Positions 21,992-31,079 of a stretch of 64,000 nucleotides of DNA are shown one piece after another; within the stretch, counting starts at the first letter, position 1, and each line of letters begins with the position of its first letter. A program made the position numbers and the translations under genes. The notes beneath the pieces are model-generated. The model did not search any database. It was not told where the DNA came from and saw nothing but the letters and a program-made list of their open reading frames with translations. Origin of the DNA: Paraphaeosphaeria minitans (Eukaryota > Ascomycota > Dothideomycetes > Pleosporales > Didymosphaeriaceae); the NCBI GenBank assembly GCA_015832175.1, contig WJXW01000001.1:4712001-4776000 (forward strand). The letters run 5' to 3'.

Positions 21992-22586
21992 CTATGACTT
22001 GGCTTGCACACATAAAGCTATACCAGCGAGCACAAAGCCCATGCCAATCCATGTATCTGCGCTCTATCAGCTCATGTCGCCCGGCACCGCGATACTGGAT
22101 TGATGTGTAGCGTCGTACTATCAACTCGGGGTGGCCGAACGTACCTCTGCTTATGATCTTCTTCTCGGCCCACCACTCTCCCAATACTGTAAACAAAAAT
22201 GCTAATGAGTTTGTAATCGGAACGGTAAGGCTTAATTCTATCGTCATTAGTCCCACCCTGCACACTTTCTTCTCGCGTCCAGTCTTACCAGCTTGCCCAA
22301 TCAATATGAAGAACCAAATGCTCCCCGTTACGTTGAACAAAAACGGCACCGCATACGCCGGCCGACTAAGCGTGCCGATGACCGCATACCATATACCCAG
22401 AGCCTTCCGCTTCAGCCACGAATTGTTCGGGTCTGTAAGCGATGGTCGCTCTGGGGGGGTATAGTTTATGGCTGCACGGCGCATAAAGGGGGTTGTAAGA
22501 CCCCAGCATGCCCCAACCATCAGAAAGCCCAGTATCCAGCGCCAGACAGAAGGCTGTGGGGGCGTGGTGGGCGTGTCCGGATCCAT
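21992..22586 (-). CDS. TMEM234-family small multi-pass membrane protein, three exons
   Basis: Exons (minus) are 22586-22289, 22237-22145 and 22056-21992. The introns are 51 bases (GTAAGA..ATAG) and 88 bases (GTACGT..GCAG), both phase 1, giving 151 residues. Membrane segments are visible at WILGFLMVGACWGLTTPF (17-34), YAVPFLFNVTGSIWFFILIG (78-97), LTVPITNSLAFLFTVLGEWW (103-122) and TWIGMGFVLAGIALCVQ (C-terminus). The CWGLTTPF, NxxGS and TWxGM..ALCVQ features match the TMEM234 family, which resembles half of an EamA-type transporter; its function is poorly known. Each of the spliced joins restores a continuous helix, which supports the exon model. The short tail ends AKS. Stop codons of this gene and the dioxygenase lie 33 bp apart, so their 3' UTRs overlap. 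Confidence 0.85.
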
Positions 22587-23953
22587 TATGCTGGTCTGCG
22601 GGTGCTAAACTCTGCAAGGTACGATGCGGTGCTCTCAAGAAACGTGAAAAGCAACAATAGGATGGGCGGTGCGACCCAGAATGTTGCGCGCTGGGGGCTG
22701 CTGTGCGTCGTGGACCTCGTGTTGTCGATGCCGCCCACCAAACGTATGGGAGACGTGATGCCCTCGTTCGGAGCGGCGGCGAAGATACGGAGCAAGCAGT
22801 GTCTGTGCGCTGAACACCTCCATTCATCACCAACCTCTCCTCTCCACGGCCATGGCCATGGCCATGGCCGTCACATCAACCGTCAAACCACATCCGGGAA
22901 TACAATCCTGAAGGACATGCGCTAGTTTCAACAAGTGCTGCTACCCAATGACGCACAGAACCGTGATTGTCTGCTTCGACAGCTGAACATTGACCCAGAG
23001 GGAGCTAGTCTTACCCACAGTACCTAGCAGAACCTTTCATCCATTACCATGGACCTCCCATTGCCAGATTGTCTCCTATCGACTACCCCCTCTGACTACA
23101 TTGCGTCGAGTCATGGCTCACATTTCCATCCTCTCGAATCGTAGTACTGCTCGCCAGTCGCTTGGGTACTCGACTGCTTGCGGCCTGCCATCAGTTCATT
23201 CCACCCAGCTGGGACAGCAGCGGCCGAAGATTCGCCAGCCACCGCGACATTCGGCATTCGATAGCGATAGGTATTATCAAGAGATATTGCAAGAGGAAAT
23301 CGTGTGCCTGGACGCCAGCGCGCCGTATGAGACTCATCTCAGAGACCGCAGCTGTCTGTCACTGAAGCCCCCAGTACGACACGCGCCTGCCAAACGTGCA
23401 CCAAGCCATCAGGACGCTTCCTAGCCAAAGGATTATCCTGCAGTGTGCCCCGCGGTTGCTGAGTGACAAGCGGCCGGGACCTGGAATGCAACGTGGAGAC
23501 CCGCAAAGTGGCTGTTTGCGGCATGCAACCCACGTCGCCACACCTGCAGTATTACCAGCCTCCCGCAGGTCTAGCCGAACGTTTGACTTGCAGCAGACTA
23601 ATGCAATGTAGCCAAACGGCAGTACTGTCACGGGTCATCGGTTCATGTGTACACTCATTCCTCACTCATTCGCTAAGTATAGCACCGAGCATTCCAGGAA
23701 TCGATGAGGCTGGCAAGAAACCCATCGCAAGACCATGCAGCGATATATATCGAGTATAGGTTTGTTCGCCTATTTGTTTACCGTGTTTGCTTTTCGTACC
23801 ATTGGCGCGTTCGTCCCAGTTATTGCTGCATCCCTCTGCAAGGTACAATAGCCACTTTTACACGCTCTATTTCGCCCCCCTCGCGCAGAACTTGCTTCGC
23901 GTCCCACTCCCAGCAACCTGGTATTCCCAGCACACGTGAAAGTCATCACCTCC
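22587..23953. promoter_or_regulatory. Divergent promoter region upstream of wetA
   Basis: About 1.37 kb between the TMEM234 homologue (-) and wetA (+). It contains a (GGCCAT)n repeat (22847-22873), three CATTCC sequences fitting the AbaA/TEF-1-type consensus CATTCY (23197, 23656, 23690), and one AGAGGGA (22997) fitting the loose BrlA response-element consensus. The sequence just before the start is C/T-rich. An open frame of 144 codons (22990-23424) shows no motif and is probably chance. Confidence 0.45.
23656..23695 (+). promoter_or_regulatory. Two AbaA-type CATTCC sites upstream of wetA
   Basis: CATTCC occurs at 23656-23661 and 23690-23695, about 260-300 bp before the wetA ATG, with a third copy at 23197. 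AbaA, the TEA/ATTS regulator of conidiophore development in Aspergillus, binds CATTCY and activates wetA there. The match to sequence is direct; the regulation here is inferred. Confidence 0.4.
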
Positions 23954-25663
23954 ATGACCTCCATCTTCGCGCCATCCAGCTTCCCAATGCGGACAAACAT
24001 CGACAAAGAGATCGAGGCTATCGACCTAGATCAATTTTTTGACCAAACCGTTGAGACAGGCCTGTTTCAGCAGTATACCGATGCTACCACGGGCCCTTCC
24101 AGCTCCGAGGATCTTTCGTATCTCTTTGAGGAGCCTTCCTCGAACGGGAGTAACCTGCGCGACACGATAGCCTTGCCCAATTGGGGTACGTCGAACGAGG
24201 GTGATGCTTGGCACAAGGCTATCCACCGACTTGGGGAACAAAACGTAGCCTCGCCCCTCATTGACAACAACCTTTCCTCGGTATACTCTCAGAGCGACGG
24301 CAAGGCTAGCCTGAGCGATCCACTGTTGTGCAATTTCGAGGAACTGTTCATCTTCGACGATTCCGATTCACGGCCTGCGTCTCAGCCTTCCACACCCAAA
24401 GCGCAGGTTGAGAAGCCGACCCGGAAGGCCAGGTCTAGTCCGGACCAGTCAATCCGCCACGGAGTTCATAAGCTTTCCCACAAAAAGTCTGCGAGTGCGG
24501 GCAACATTGTCAAGATGATGCGTCCTTCAACCTACCGCGCGGGCCTCCAGGACATCTGGACACGCAAATTGGACACCGGCGCCGAGACCTTCAACCTCCG
24601 TATGCCACCACACAACATACATTCGCCGCCTCCAACAGGCAAGCTTGTTCAGGACGAGCATTCCAACACCTACTTCTCTCGTGAACCACAGCCTTACACC
24701 ATTGCCGTGTCTCCATTAGCGGGCGACTCTGGGTCTTCACCAGGTATTCACTCTGCGAACTACCAGCTCACACCTCAGTCATCACCAGCGGTCGATCAAA
24801 ATGGCATGTCGAACGCATTTCAATTTACCAACGACGGGATGAATGGCGCGTACATGACCAATGCGGCTCTCTCAGCCTTGCAGACCCCGCCCCCATCAAA
24901 CCGAATGCCCAGTTCAGCCTGGGGCTCCGACACATCACCCAACGTCGACTTCGGCTCCTTCTCCTCGTCACCTGATTTCCACTCCACCACAAAAACCACC
25001 GGCTGGTGGAACGGCCCCAACTCGCATCCAAACTCCATACCCGTCACGGTAACCTCCACACCATCCACATACCAGTCGCAGTCACGGTCCGCCAGCCAAA
25101 ATATGGGCTTCAGCTCCTCATCCAGCTCAGTAACCGGTCTGGGTATCTCCTGCGACAGCGCAAGCTTCGGCGCGTACGCCCCCGACCTCAACGCTGGCCA
25201 AAACAGCATGTCACATCCAGCTCAGTCCTTTGACATGCCGCCCTACGCCGCTGTCTACCCCACCACCCCCGGTATTACCATCGGCCACGGACCCGCCAAC
25301 CCGCCTTCGCGCTCGCCCTCTCTCAGCCCCCAGCCGCGCTTCACACGCCGCCGACACTCGTCACACCCGCACAACCGCACCGCATCGCGCCGCAAGTCGT
25401 CAGGCTCCAGCCAGCACTCTGCGCATGCCGGGCAGCGGGGCGTCTCGCTTGGTGGCGGGTTTGTCAACTTCACGCCGGACGACAGCAGAAAGATCCTCAC
25501 TGGCGTGGCGCCGAGCGGGAGTTCGAAGACGAAGGCACGGCGGGAGAAGGAGGCGGCAGATAAGAGAAGGAAGCTGAGCCAGGCGGCGGTCAAGGCGGTC
25601 ATGGAAGCTGGCGGGGATTTGTGGAGACTCGAGAAGGAGGGCTTGCTTGCGCTTGAGGGTTAG
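23954..25663 (+). CDS. wetA: WetA, late conidiation regulator
   Basis: A single exon from ATG 23954 (MTSIFAPSSFPMRTN) to TAG 25663, 569 residues. The conserved WetA block is the C-terminus: FVNFTPDDSRKILTGVAPSG, then SKTKARREKEAADKRRKLSQ and VKAVMEAGGDLWRLEKEGLL, about the last 65 residues. Before it are Ser/Pro/Thr-rich disordered stretches, an acidic segment (NFEELFIFDDSDS near 129), a conserved-looking MMRPSTYRAGLQDIWTRKL near 190, and basic Arg/Ser/His repeats near 475. In Aspergillus, WetA acts after BrlA and AbaA to build the spore wall, coordinate trehalose and pigment synthesis and complete conidium maturation. Length agrees with the family. The upstream CATTCC sites support AbaA control. 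It lies about 2.4 kb from the RIP-mutated block without visible damage. Confidence 0.92.
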   Translation: MTSIFAPSSFPMRTNIDKEIEAIDLDQFFDQTVETGLFQQYTDATTGPSSSEDLSYLFEEPSSNGSNLRDTIALPNWGTSNEGDAWHKAIHRLGEQNVASPLIDNNLSSVYSQSDGKASLSDPLLCNFEELFIFDDSDSRPASQPSTPKAQVEKPTRKARSSPDQSIRHGVHKLSHKKSASAGNIVKMMRPSTYRAGLQDIWTRKLDTGAETFNLRMPPHNIHSPPPTGKLVQDEHSNTYFSREPQPYTIAVSPLAGDSGSSPGIHSANYQLTPQSSPAVDQNGMSNAFQFTNDGMNGAYMTNAALSALQTPPPSNRMPSSAWGSDTSPNVDFGSFSSSPDFHSTTKTTGWWNGPNSHPNSIPVTVTSTPSTYQSQSRSASQNMGFSSSSSSVTGLGISCDSASFGAYAPDLNAGQNSMSHPAQSFDMPPYAAVYPTTPGITIGHGPANPPSRSPSLSPQPRFTRRRHSSHPHNRTASRRKSSGSSQHSAHAGQRGVSLGGGFVNFTPDDSRKILTGVAPSGSSKTKARREKEAADKRRKLSQAAVKAVMEAGGDLWRLEKEGLLALEG

Positions 25664-26272
25664 AGTTGCAGTGCTACTCCCCCCCCGGTTGTGGGGGTTG
25701 AGGCGGCGCTGTTGGACTCACCTGATAGCTGCATGATAAACCTCACTTCCCTGCTTACTACCGAGTAGACATCTCCACTGGAGTGGATGGAGGAAAAAAG
25801 CCTTTCTTGTATGGTAGACTTCGCGCATAGCAGCTCATGGGCGGTTTCTGTGGTGTTAAGGTTGGGAGCGCCGAAGAAAGGCTGCGGTTCGTACGTATTT
25901 CGTTATAGTTGCTGTGTTGGAGTGTAATGCGTCTATAGCGCGACGAATACATACTGCTTTCCTCAATTGCAGACAAGCATCTTTTCCGTTCTCTTCCATC
26001 ACCGCTTTTGAGAAGTTCAATCCAGGCCATCCAGTCCATTGCAACGCAATTACAATGACCAACACGTAAGACAACGCACCGTTCATTGGCAGGTCGCCAC
26101 TAAACGAAGTGCAAATAACTCTCGTACCACAGGACTACACAATCTCGCTCACACGATATTCCCACACACGATCCTGCGCCTACTCGATACTCTTCCAGAG
26201 ACCAATCATTTCCACACGTGGACAAGCAACACCGAGTACACATCCCTTCCCCGCAAGCCTGAAAGTCCAGTC
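25664..26272. other. Intergenic, nothing recognised
   Basis: About 610 bp after wetA, containing a short C run directly after the stop (25680-25687) and the presumed leader of the small membrane protein. No motif, repeat or RNA gene is seen. Confidence 0.45.
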
Positions 26273-26560
26273 ATGCCGCCATACCCATACCCATACCCGC
26301 AGGAAGGCCTCTCAGAGTCCGATGCGTACGCATCCCCTCCTTCCCTCAGCTCCACTCCGTCGTTCACTGACACATTGCCCAGCTTCGATAACTACATTGG
26401 CATAGACGGCAGCGTGTCCGTGGCCATCATCACAGGCATCGTGTTTGGTACGATTGCGCTTTGGCTGCTAGTATTTCTCGCGTATGTTCTCCTTCCCTGC
26501 AATGAGAACGTCCCTAATGGGTCTCATGATGTAGCTTGGTGGTTTGGAGAGGATTACTGA
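26273..26560 (+). CDS. Small single-pass membrane protein
   Basis: From ATG 26273 the frame encodes MPPYPYPYPQEGLSESDAYA, a Ser/Pro-rich outer part, then a single hydrophobic helix (VAIITGIVFGTIALWLLVFL). Unspliced it ends after 95 residues with a Cys-containing tail (LLPCNENVPNG) at 26560. A good 53-base intron is present inside this end: GTATGT at 26482, CCTAATG branch site, GATGTAG at 26534. If removed, the protein keeps the helix but ends in a basic Trp/Gly/Arg tail with its stop at 26623-26625. I favour splicing because all three signals are present. The family is not recognised. Confidence 0.5.
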   Translation: MPPYPYPYPQEGLSESDAYASPPSLSSTPSFTDTLPSFDNYIGIDGSVSVAIITGIVFGTIALWLLVFLAYVLLPCNENVPNGSHDVAWWFGEDY

Positions 26561-26902
26561 CGTGGGAGAGGGGAGGAGTAACGTGGAAGGGTGAGAGACT
26601 AGGATGGCGGTTAAGGAGGGGGTAGTTGTCAGTGGGAGTGGAAGGATATCGCAGAGATGGCACAAATGTAGGTATAGTATCTGATGTGGTTATATCAAGT
26701 GAGCTACGGCCCAACCAGCGATGCTCTCGCTGGGAGCGAAGAGCACTTTCTGGTATGTGCAGACCTGGCGTGCGAGCAAGCCGTCGTGCGGCAAGTCGCG
26801 TGCTGCCACTTTCTGGGCGTGTGCCAGGCACTCATGCGGCGACATGCAGCCGTTTAGCTGGATGTGTTTCCGAATCAATCAGCCATCTTCTTCTTCTCTT
26901 CT

Positions 26903-27919
26903 TCACCCACCCATCTCCAACCGCCCCAGCACCGCTTCCACGACGCCCTTCGCGCCTGCCGCCCGCCCTGAACCTCCCATAACCTTCTCTTCCGCCTCGA
27001 GCTCCACAGCGCCCTCGTACACGCGCACAATAATATCCTCATCCACGCGCCGCCCACACGCAGCCAGCCCCTTCACCAACGTGCTCACCCTCGTGATCTC
27101 CCTCGCGACACCGGGCTCGATGTCATCGTTCTGGCTCGAGTACAGCGTCTCGCTCACCACCTGCTCCAAGCTCGTGATACTGACATCCTTCTCATCTTGC
27201 GCGCTCTTCTTGTGCGCCGAAACGAAAATATACCCGTTCACGCCCAGCACGACATCAATCTCGCCGGCGCCCGTCTGCAGCGTGAACGTCTGCCGCTTGC
27301 TCCGCACGACACCGCCCCTCCGCGACAAGATGCCGCCGCCGGCCCCGGACAGGGATGTAAACAGGCCGTTGCGCAGCTTCCCGTACTTCAGGCTGCGGGT
27401 GTGCAAGCTCGCCGTGTTGTCCCCGTGTAGACTCTGCACCTCGGCGACGAGCAAATCGCCCTCGCTAAAGAAGGTCCGGATGTTGAGCTCGTCCACGGCG
27501 GTCCTCCGTCGCAAGATCCCGCCGGGCAGGTTTATGGCGCTGAGCGGCAGACTCGCCAACATGGGCGCTGCGATGTCGACGGTCCACTTCTTGGTCTGCA
27601 CGCTGACGATGCGGCCGACGACGAGGTCGCCGATTTCGGGGGTGTAGCGCGCGCGGAGGGGCTGCACGGAGAGCAGTTTGTTGGTCTTGTGCAGGTGGCC
27701 TGCGACGGTGGAGATGATGGTAGTGGTCTCGGCGGGGACGTAGGTGCCGTGGCCGCGCATCCATTGGGGGTCCGAGGTAACGGTTTCGCCGGGCGTGACG
27801 ATGGAGGAGGCGCCTTGCACGGGGAGGCTGTCGTCGTCGCTCATGTCTTCGTCTGAGTCGGCATGATCGATGTGCGCGGCTGCGATGGGCGCCGAGGGCG
27901 GGAGCATGGAGACGGGCAT
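26903..27919 (-). CDS. rrp4: Exosome complex RNA-binding subunit Rrp4
   Basis: A single exon, ATG 27919, 338 residues. The N-terminal part is acidic (DHADSDEDMSDDDS). The Rrp4 N-terminal barrel follows (GETVTSDPQWMRGHGTYV, 44-61). The S1 domain spans about 95-175 (GDLVVGRIVSVQTKKW; SLPLSAINLPGGILRRR). The linker SLHTRSLKYGKL (171-182) and the KH part with GVNGYIFVS (226-234) complete the family pattern. Rrp4 is one of the three S1/KH cap proteins of the nine-subunit RNA exosome, which guides RNA 3' ends into the barrel in nucleus and cytoplasm. The end (LEAEEKVMGGSGRAAGAKG) is slightly extended compared with my memory of yeast and animal Rrp4. This essential gene starts only about 150 bp from the AT-rich transposon block and carries no RIP-type stop. 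Confidence 0.93.
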   Translation of the reverse strand: MPVSMLPPSAPIAAAHIDHADSDEDMSDDDSLPVQGASSIVTPGETVTSDPQWMRGHGTYVPAETTTIISTVAGHLHKTNKLLSVQPLRARYTPEIGDLVVGRIVSVQTKKWTVDIAAPMLASLPLSAINLPGGILRRRTAVDELNIRTFFSEGDLLVAEVQSLHGDNTASLHTRSLKYGKLRNGLFTSLSGAGGGILSRRGGVVRSKRQTFTLQTGAGEIDVVLGVNGYIFVSAHKKSAQDEKDVSITSLEQVVSETLYSSQNDDIEPGVAREITRVSTLVKGLAACGRRVDEDIIVRVYEGAVELEAEEKVMGGSGRAAGAKGVVEAVLGRLEMGG

Positions 27920-28593
27920 GGTGGCGCGAGGGTGGGGATTGGATCTCTCGTCCAGGCTGCAGAGGCGGGATTTGCGACGTGAGTGCGTGGTCGTGGAAGT
28001 CGTCGCAATGAGGCTCTCGAAATTTTGGCGCTATGTCTTCTGAGGGTTCAAGTCAACCTGACTTGACTTTGACGTGCCCAACCTAGCTATACCTGGAAAA
28101 GCTTGTTCAACTCATAATAAGCTCTTGCTATATTTTACTCTACTTTCAAGTTCCAGTAAAGCTATTGATTTAATTCAGAATTTTATGGTAAGAGTGAAAT
28201 TGAATTATAATAATTTAAGTAGAGTAGCATTAGTACACAAAATTATGGCCACAGAGGATATTGTAAAAAATTATAAAGAAGATCGTAACCAGAAGCAGAA
28301 TAGTGAAATGAGCTAGGGCTAAAATTGGGTTGCGTGGAGGTGTATCCAATGTTTTCTCTAGTAGTGGATCCGCTTAACGGGCAGGCCTCTAAGTAATCGT
28401 GGGTAGGTCTGTAACCTAATCGGATTAAGGGCATCTATAGGCCAAGGCGCTATTTATTTTACCCTTATTGGAACGTTAAATAGGTTAAAAACAGGGATTT
28501 TAAATAGCTAACTTATATTAAAAAAGCATTAAAGTAGTTTTATTAATATCTAATAATAAGTAATAGTAATTAGGTTCGTAAATAGTAAGGATA
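27920..28593. other. Transition from gene-rich DNA to the AT-rich block
   Basis: Composition changes near 28,070. Just before it is an inverted repeat, CAAGTCA-ACC-TGACTTG (28049-28065). After it the DNA is AT-rich, with one 80-codon frame (28074-28316: LLLYFTLLSSSSKAIDLIQN, then TEDIVKNYKEDRNQKQ) that has no stops although most AT-rich DNA here is full of them. It may be a fragment of a DNA transposon or an old gene end; I do not recognise it. From 28,320 to 28,593 I see nothing but AT-rich sequence. Confidence 0.4.
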
Positions 28594-29266
28594 TGTTAAA
28601 TCTAAGAGGGTAGCTAGTCCTAAAGGGTTAAGGTTAGTTCTTAGGTAGGAGTACTTATAGAAGGTGGAAGGTCTTATTAATATAATTGTCTGTACAGTTT
28701 ATCGTACAAGTAGCACTGGGTGAAGTAGGGGCCTGCCTACCTATAGGGACCCGCACAAGGACCCACTACTTAGGTCAGCGCTAAGAGGAAGAGACTTTAT
28801 AAAGCCCTTAGTGCCCCTTTGTACGATAGACAAGACGTAATTAATTAAACCTACTTCTCACCCTTTACACGATAGTATACTATTAACCCTCGAATGCTTA
28901 ATTGCAGATTGAGCCAAACCTATAATAATAGTATTTTATAAAGTGTAATAAGTTAATAATATAGTCTACTAGAATCTAAATAATAGATTAATAAATAGAT
29001 TAAACATAAGTATAAGAGGCTTATCCTTACGTTCCTATATACTAAGGGAATCCTGCTCTATCGAGAGCGCTCTATAAAGAGTAGTTAATAAAGAGTGGTT
29101 ACGTGCGCCTACTCTATAGAGAGCGCTAGTCTACTCTATAGAGAGCAGTTACGTGACTCCCTTTATTTACGCTATAGTTAGTGTTAGATTCTTATTTAAC
29201 CCCTAATACGTGCATACTAGATACAAAACTAGTAGTACACTATTATTAGAGTCTTAGATTTTAATA
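28594..29266 (-). repeat. Family A LTR (type I-like), split by a family B solo LTR
   Basis: It begins TGTTAAATCT and ends TTAATA (TTAACA before RIP). Without the inserted 238-bp family B LTR and its 5-bp duplication it is 430 bp, exactly the length of the other type I LTRs. In element orientation (minus) the element's pol lies to the right in this window, so this is its 3' LTR. Confidence 0.85.
28687..28924 (+). repeat. Family B solo LTR inserted in a family A LTR
   Basis: 238 bp from TGTCTGTACAG to CCAAACCTATA (TACA before RIP). It is flanked by the duplication ATAAT (28682-28686 and 28925-28929), and the host LTR reads straight through if one duplication and the insert are removed. There is no internal sequence, so it is a solo LTR left by LTR-LTR recombination. 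Confidence 0.88.
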
Positions 29267-30501
29267 TTATTCTTTTTTTTCCTAATATTATCCTTAAGTT
29301 ATATACCTAGGCTCTTAGCTTTTATTATATAAGCTAATTACTAATTCTACTTACTATAAGTATATTTATTAGCACTATACTAGCTAACTATACTATCTAG
29401 AAATATTACCTACACTATAAAATACTAAAAGTTAACACTATTATAAAATTTTCTTACTTTAACTACAAATTCGAGAATCGCATTTACTACGTTATATCTA
29501 GAGGTAGTTTAAAGTGTTTTAAGTGCGTTAAGTTAGGTTATCCTTATATAAATATAAGCTAGATATTATTAAATAAAACTTATAAGGAGTATAAGAAGAA
29601 GGTTAAAGGGGATAAAAAAGCGTTATCTCTTCTAATAGTGTAGTTATTATAAAATAAGAAGATTTTGGTTTAGGCTAAAGAGCGTGCTTATAAGAAGGCG
29701 TTATATTTTACTATAGAAATAACTGCTAATAGCAAAGATGTAAGTGTAATAATAATTAATTATCTAGTAGCTAACGTAGAAGTTGGTTATTCTACTACTA
29801 TATAGATAACGCTTAACCTAGTAGACACTATAGCGTTAATACCACAATCTTTGTCTTAGGTGTATCTACTCTAATAGAATTTATTAAATCTTTACTAATA
29901 GTTCCTTAGGTAGTTTCTTAGTTCCTAAGTAGTTTTACTATCTAGGTAACCTTTCCACTTAACTAGGTATATATTATTTTACTAATTTTAATCTAGAATT
30001 CTCTTAACTTTAAATTTGTTTTCTTTCTTAGTTTAGTAGTAGAAGGTTGTTTTAATAGAAGTATTAGGGTCTACTAGTTCTAGTAATAATACGTGGAATA
30101 TTAGGTGTATCTTTGCGTTGGCTAGTAGTTCTAGTTTATAGTTTACTAGCGAGATTTACTCTAAAATGTATAAGGGTCTAACTTTAATATAGTCTAGTTT
30201 CTTATGTTTTTTCTTATAAGTTTAAAGGTTCTTTGTAAGTAGATATGCTTTATCCCCCTTTTTTAGCTAAGGTGCCATTTTTCGTTTTTAGTTTTAGTAT
30301 ATAATTAATTACTACTAAGCTTTTTTAAGGTTCTCTTAGAGTTATTAGTGTATTTTCTTTATATTTTCCACTATATCTATGGCTTCTTTTGCTTTAATTA
30401 TTGTAGGAAACTATTAATTAAAGAGATGTAGGTGTTTTCTATAGTTTACATAGAATAGTGTATGTTCTAATACTGCTAATACTTTATTATTATAGGCTAA
30501 C
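29267..30501 (-). mobile_element. Family A Ty3/gypsy element, 3' internal part, RIP-mutated
   Basis: It follows the LTR at 28,594. It contains a degenerate polypurine tract (reverse complement of TTATTCTTTTTTTT), the antisense accessory ORF, and the 3' part of pol (integrase end) on the minus strand. It stops at CTAAC (30497-30501), where a family B element is inserted; the host resumes at 43,465 with the same CTAAC. Confidence 0.75.
29377..29859 (+). pseudogene. Antisense accessory ORF of family A, copy 1
   Basis: A frame of about 160 codons, opposite to gag-pol, with the start mutated (ATG to ATA) and TAG/TAA at expected Gln/Trp positions but no frameshift. It has the shared core SLKCFKCVKLGYPYINIS and a Lys/Glu-rich stretch TYKEYKKKVKGDKKALSLLI likely to form a coiled coil. 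Cys in other copies reads Tyr here, as RIP would do. Function unknown. Confidence 0.6.
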
Positions 30502-30830
30502 TGTCCGTACAGTTTATCGTACAAATAGCACTGAGTGAAATAGGGGCCTACCTACCTATAGGGACCCGCATAAGGACCCACTACTTAGGTCAGCGCTAAG
30601 AGGCAGAGACTTCATAAAGTCCTTAGTGCCCCTTTATACAATAAACAAGACATAATTAATTAAACCTACTTCTCACCCTTTGCACAATAGTATACTATTA
30701 ACCCTTAAATGCTTAATTATAGATTAAGCCAAACCTACACTAATTAGTAGTTAATTCTAATTAACTGTAAACTAGCAAGGTCTAAAGACAGAGCGCCCTA
30801 CAAGCTAGATACGTAGGCTCTATATTATTA

Positions 30831-31060
30831 CCTTTACTAGAGATTAAATTTTAGATTATATAATAAGTAGAAACAAAGCGCGCATATCTATAAAGAGTCG
30901 TATAATCTAGTCTAAACTATTCTATAGAAAAGAAAAGAGATAATACCTTTACTAGAGATTAAATTTTAAATTATATAATAAGCAGAAATAAAGCGCGTAT
31001 ATCTATAAAGAGTTGCATAATTTAGTCTAAGCTATTCTATAGAAAAGAAAGAAGATAGTA
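30831..31060 (+). repeat. 115-bp tandem duplication in the family B leader
   Basis: Two head-to-tail units starting CCTTTACTAGAGATTAAATT at 30831 and 30946 differ mostly by C/T and G/A changes. It lies between the 5' LTR and gag. It may be part of a packaging or leader region. Confidence 0.75.
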
Positions 31061-31079
31061 AGCACATTTACAACCCTAA

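Noticed and set aside
22990..23424. 144-codon ORF upstream of wetA
   Set aside because: No motif or similarity that I recognise; more likely promoter or leader sequence of wetA.
26721..27647. Plus-strand ORF of 308 codons
   Set aside because: It is the antisense shadow of rrp4, which has full-length family similarity.
1..28000. tRNA or rRNA genes in the gene-rich part
   Set aside because: I looked for GGTTCGAATCC-type T-loops with matching arms and found none that fold convincingly by eye; a covariance-model search would settle it.
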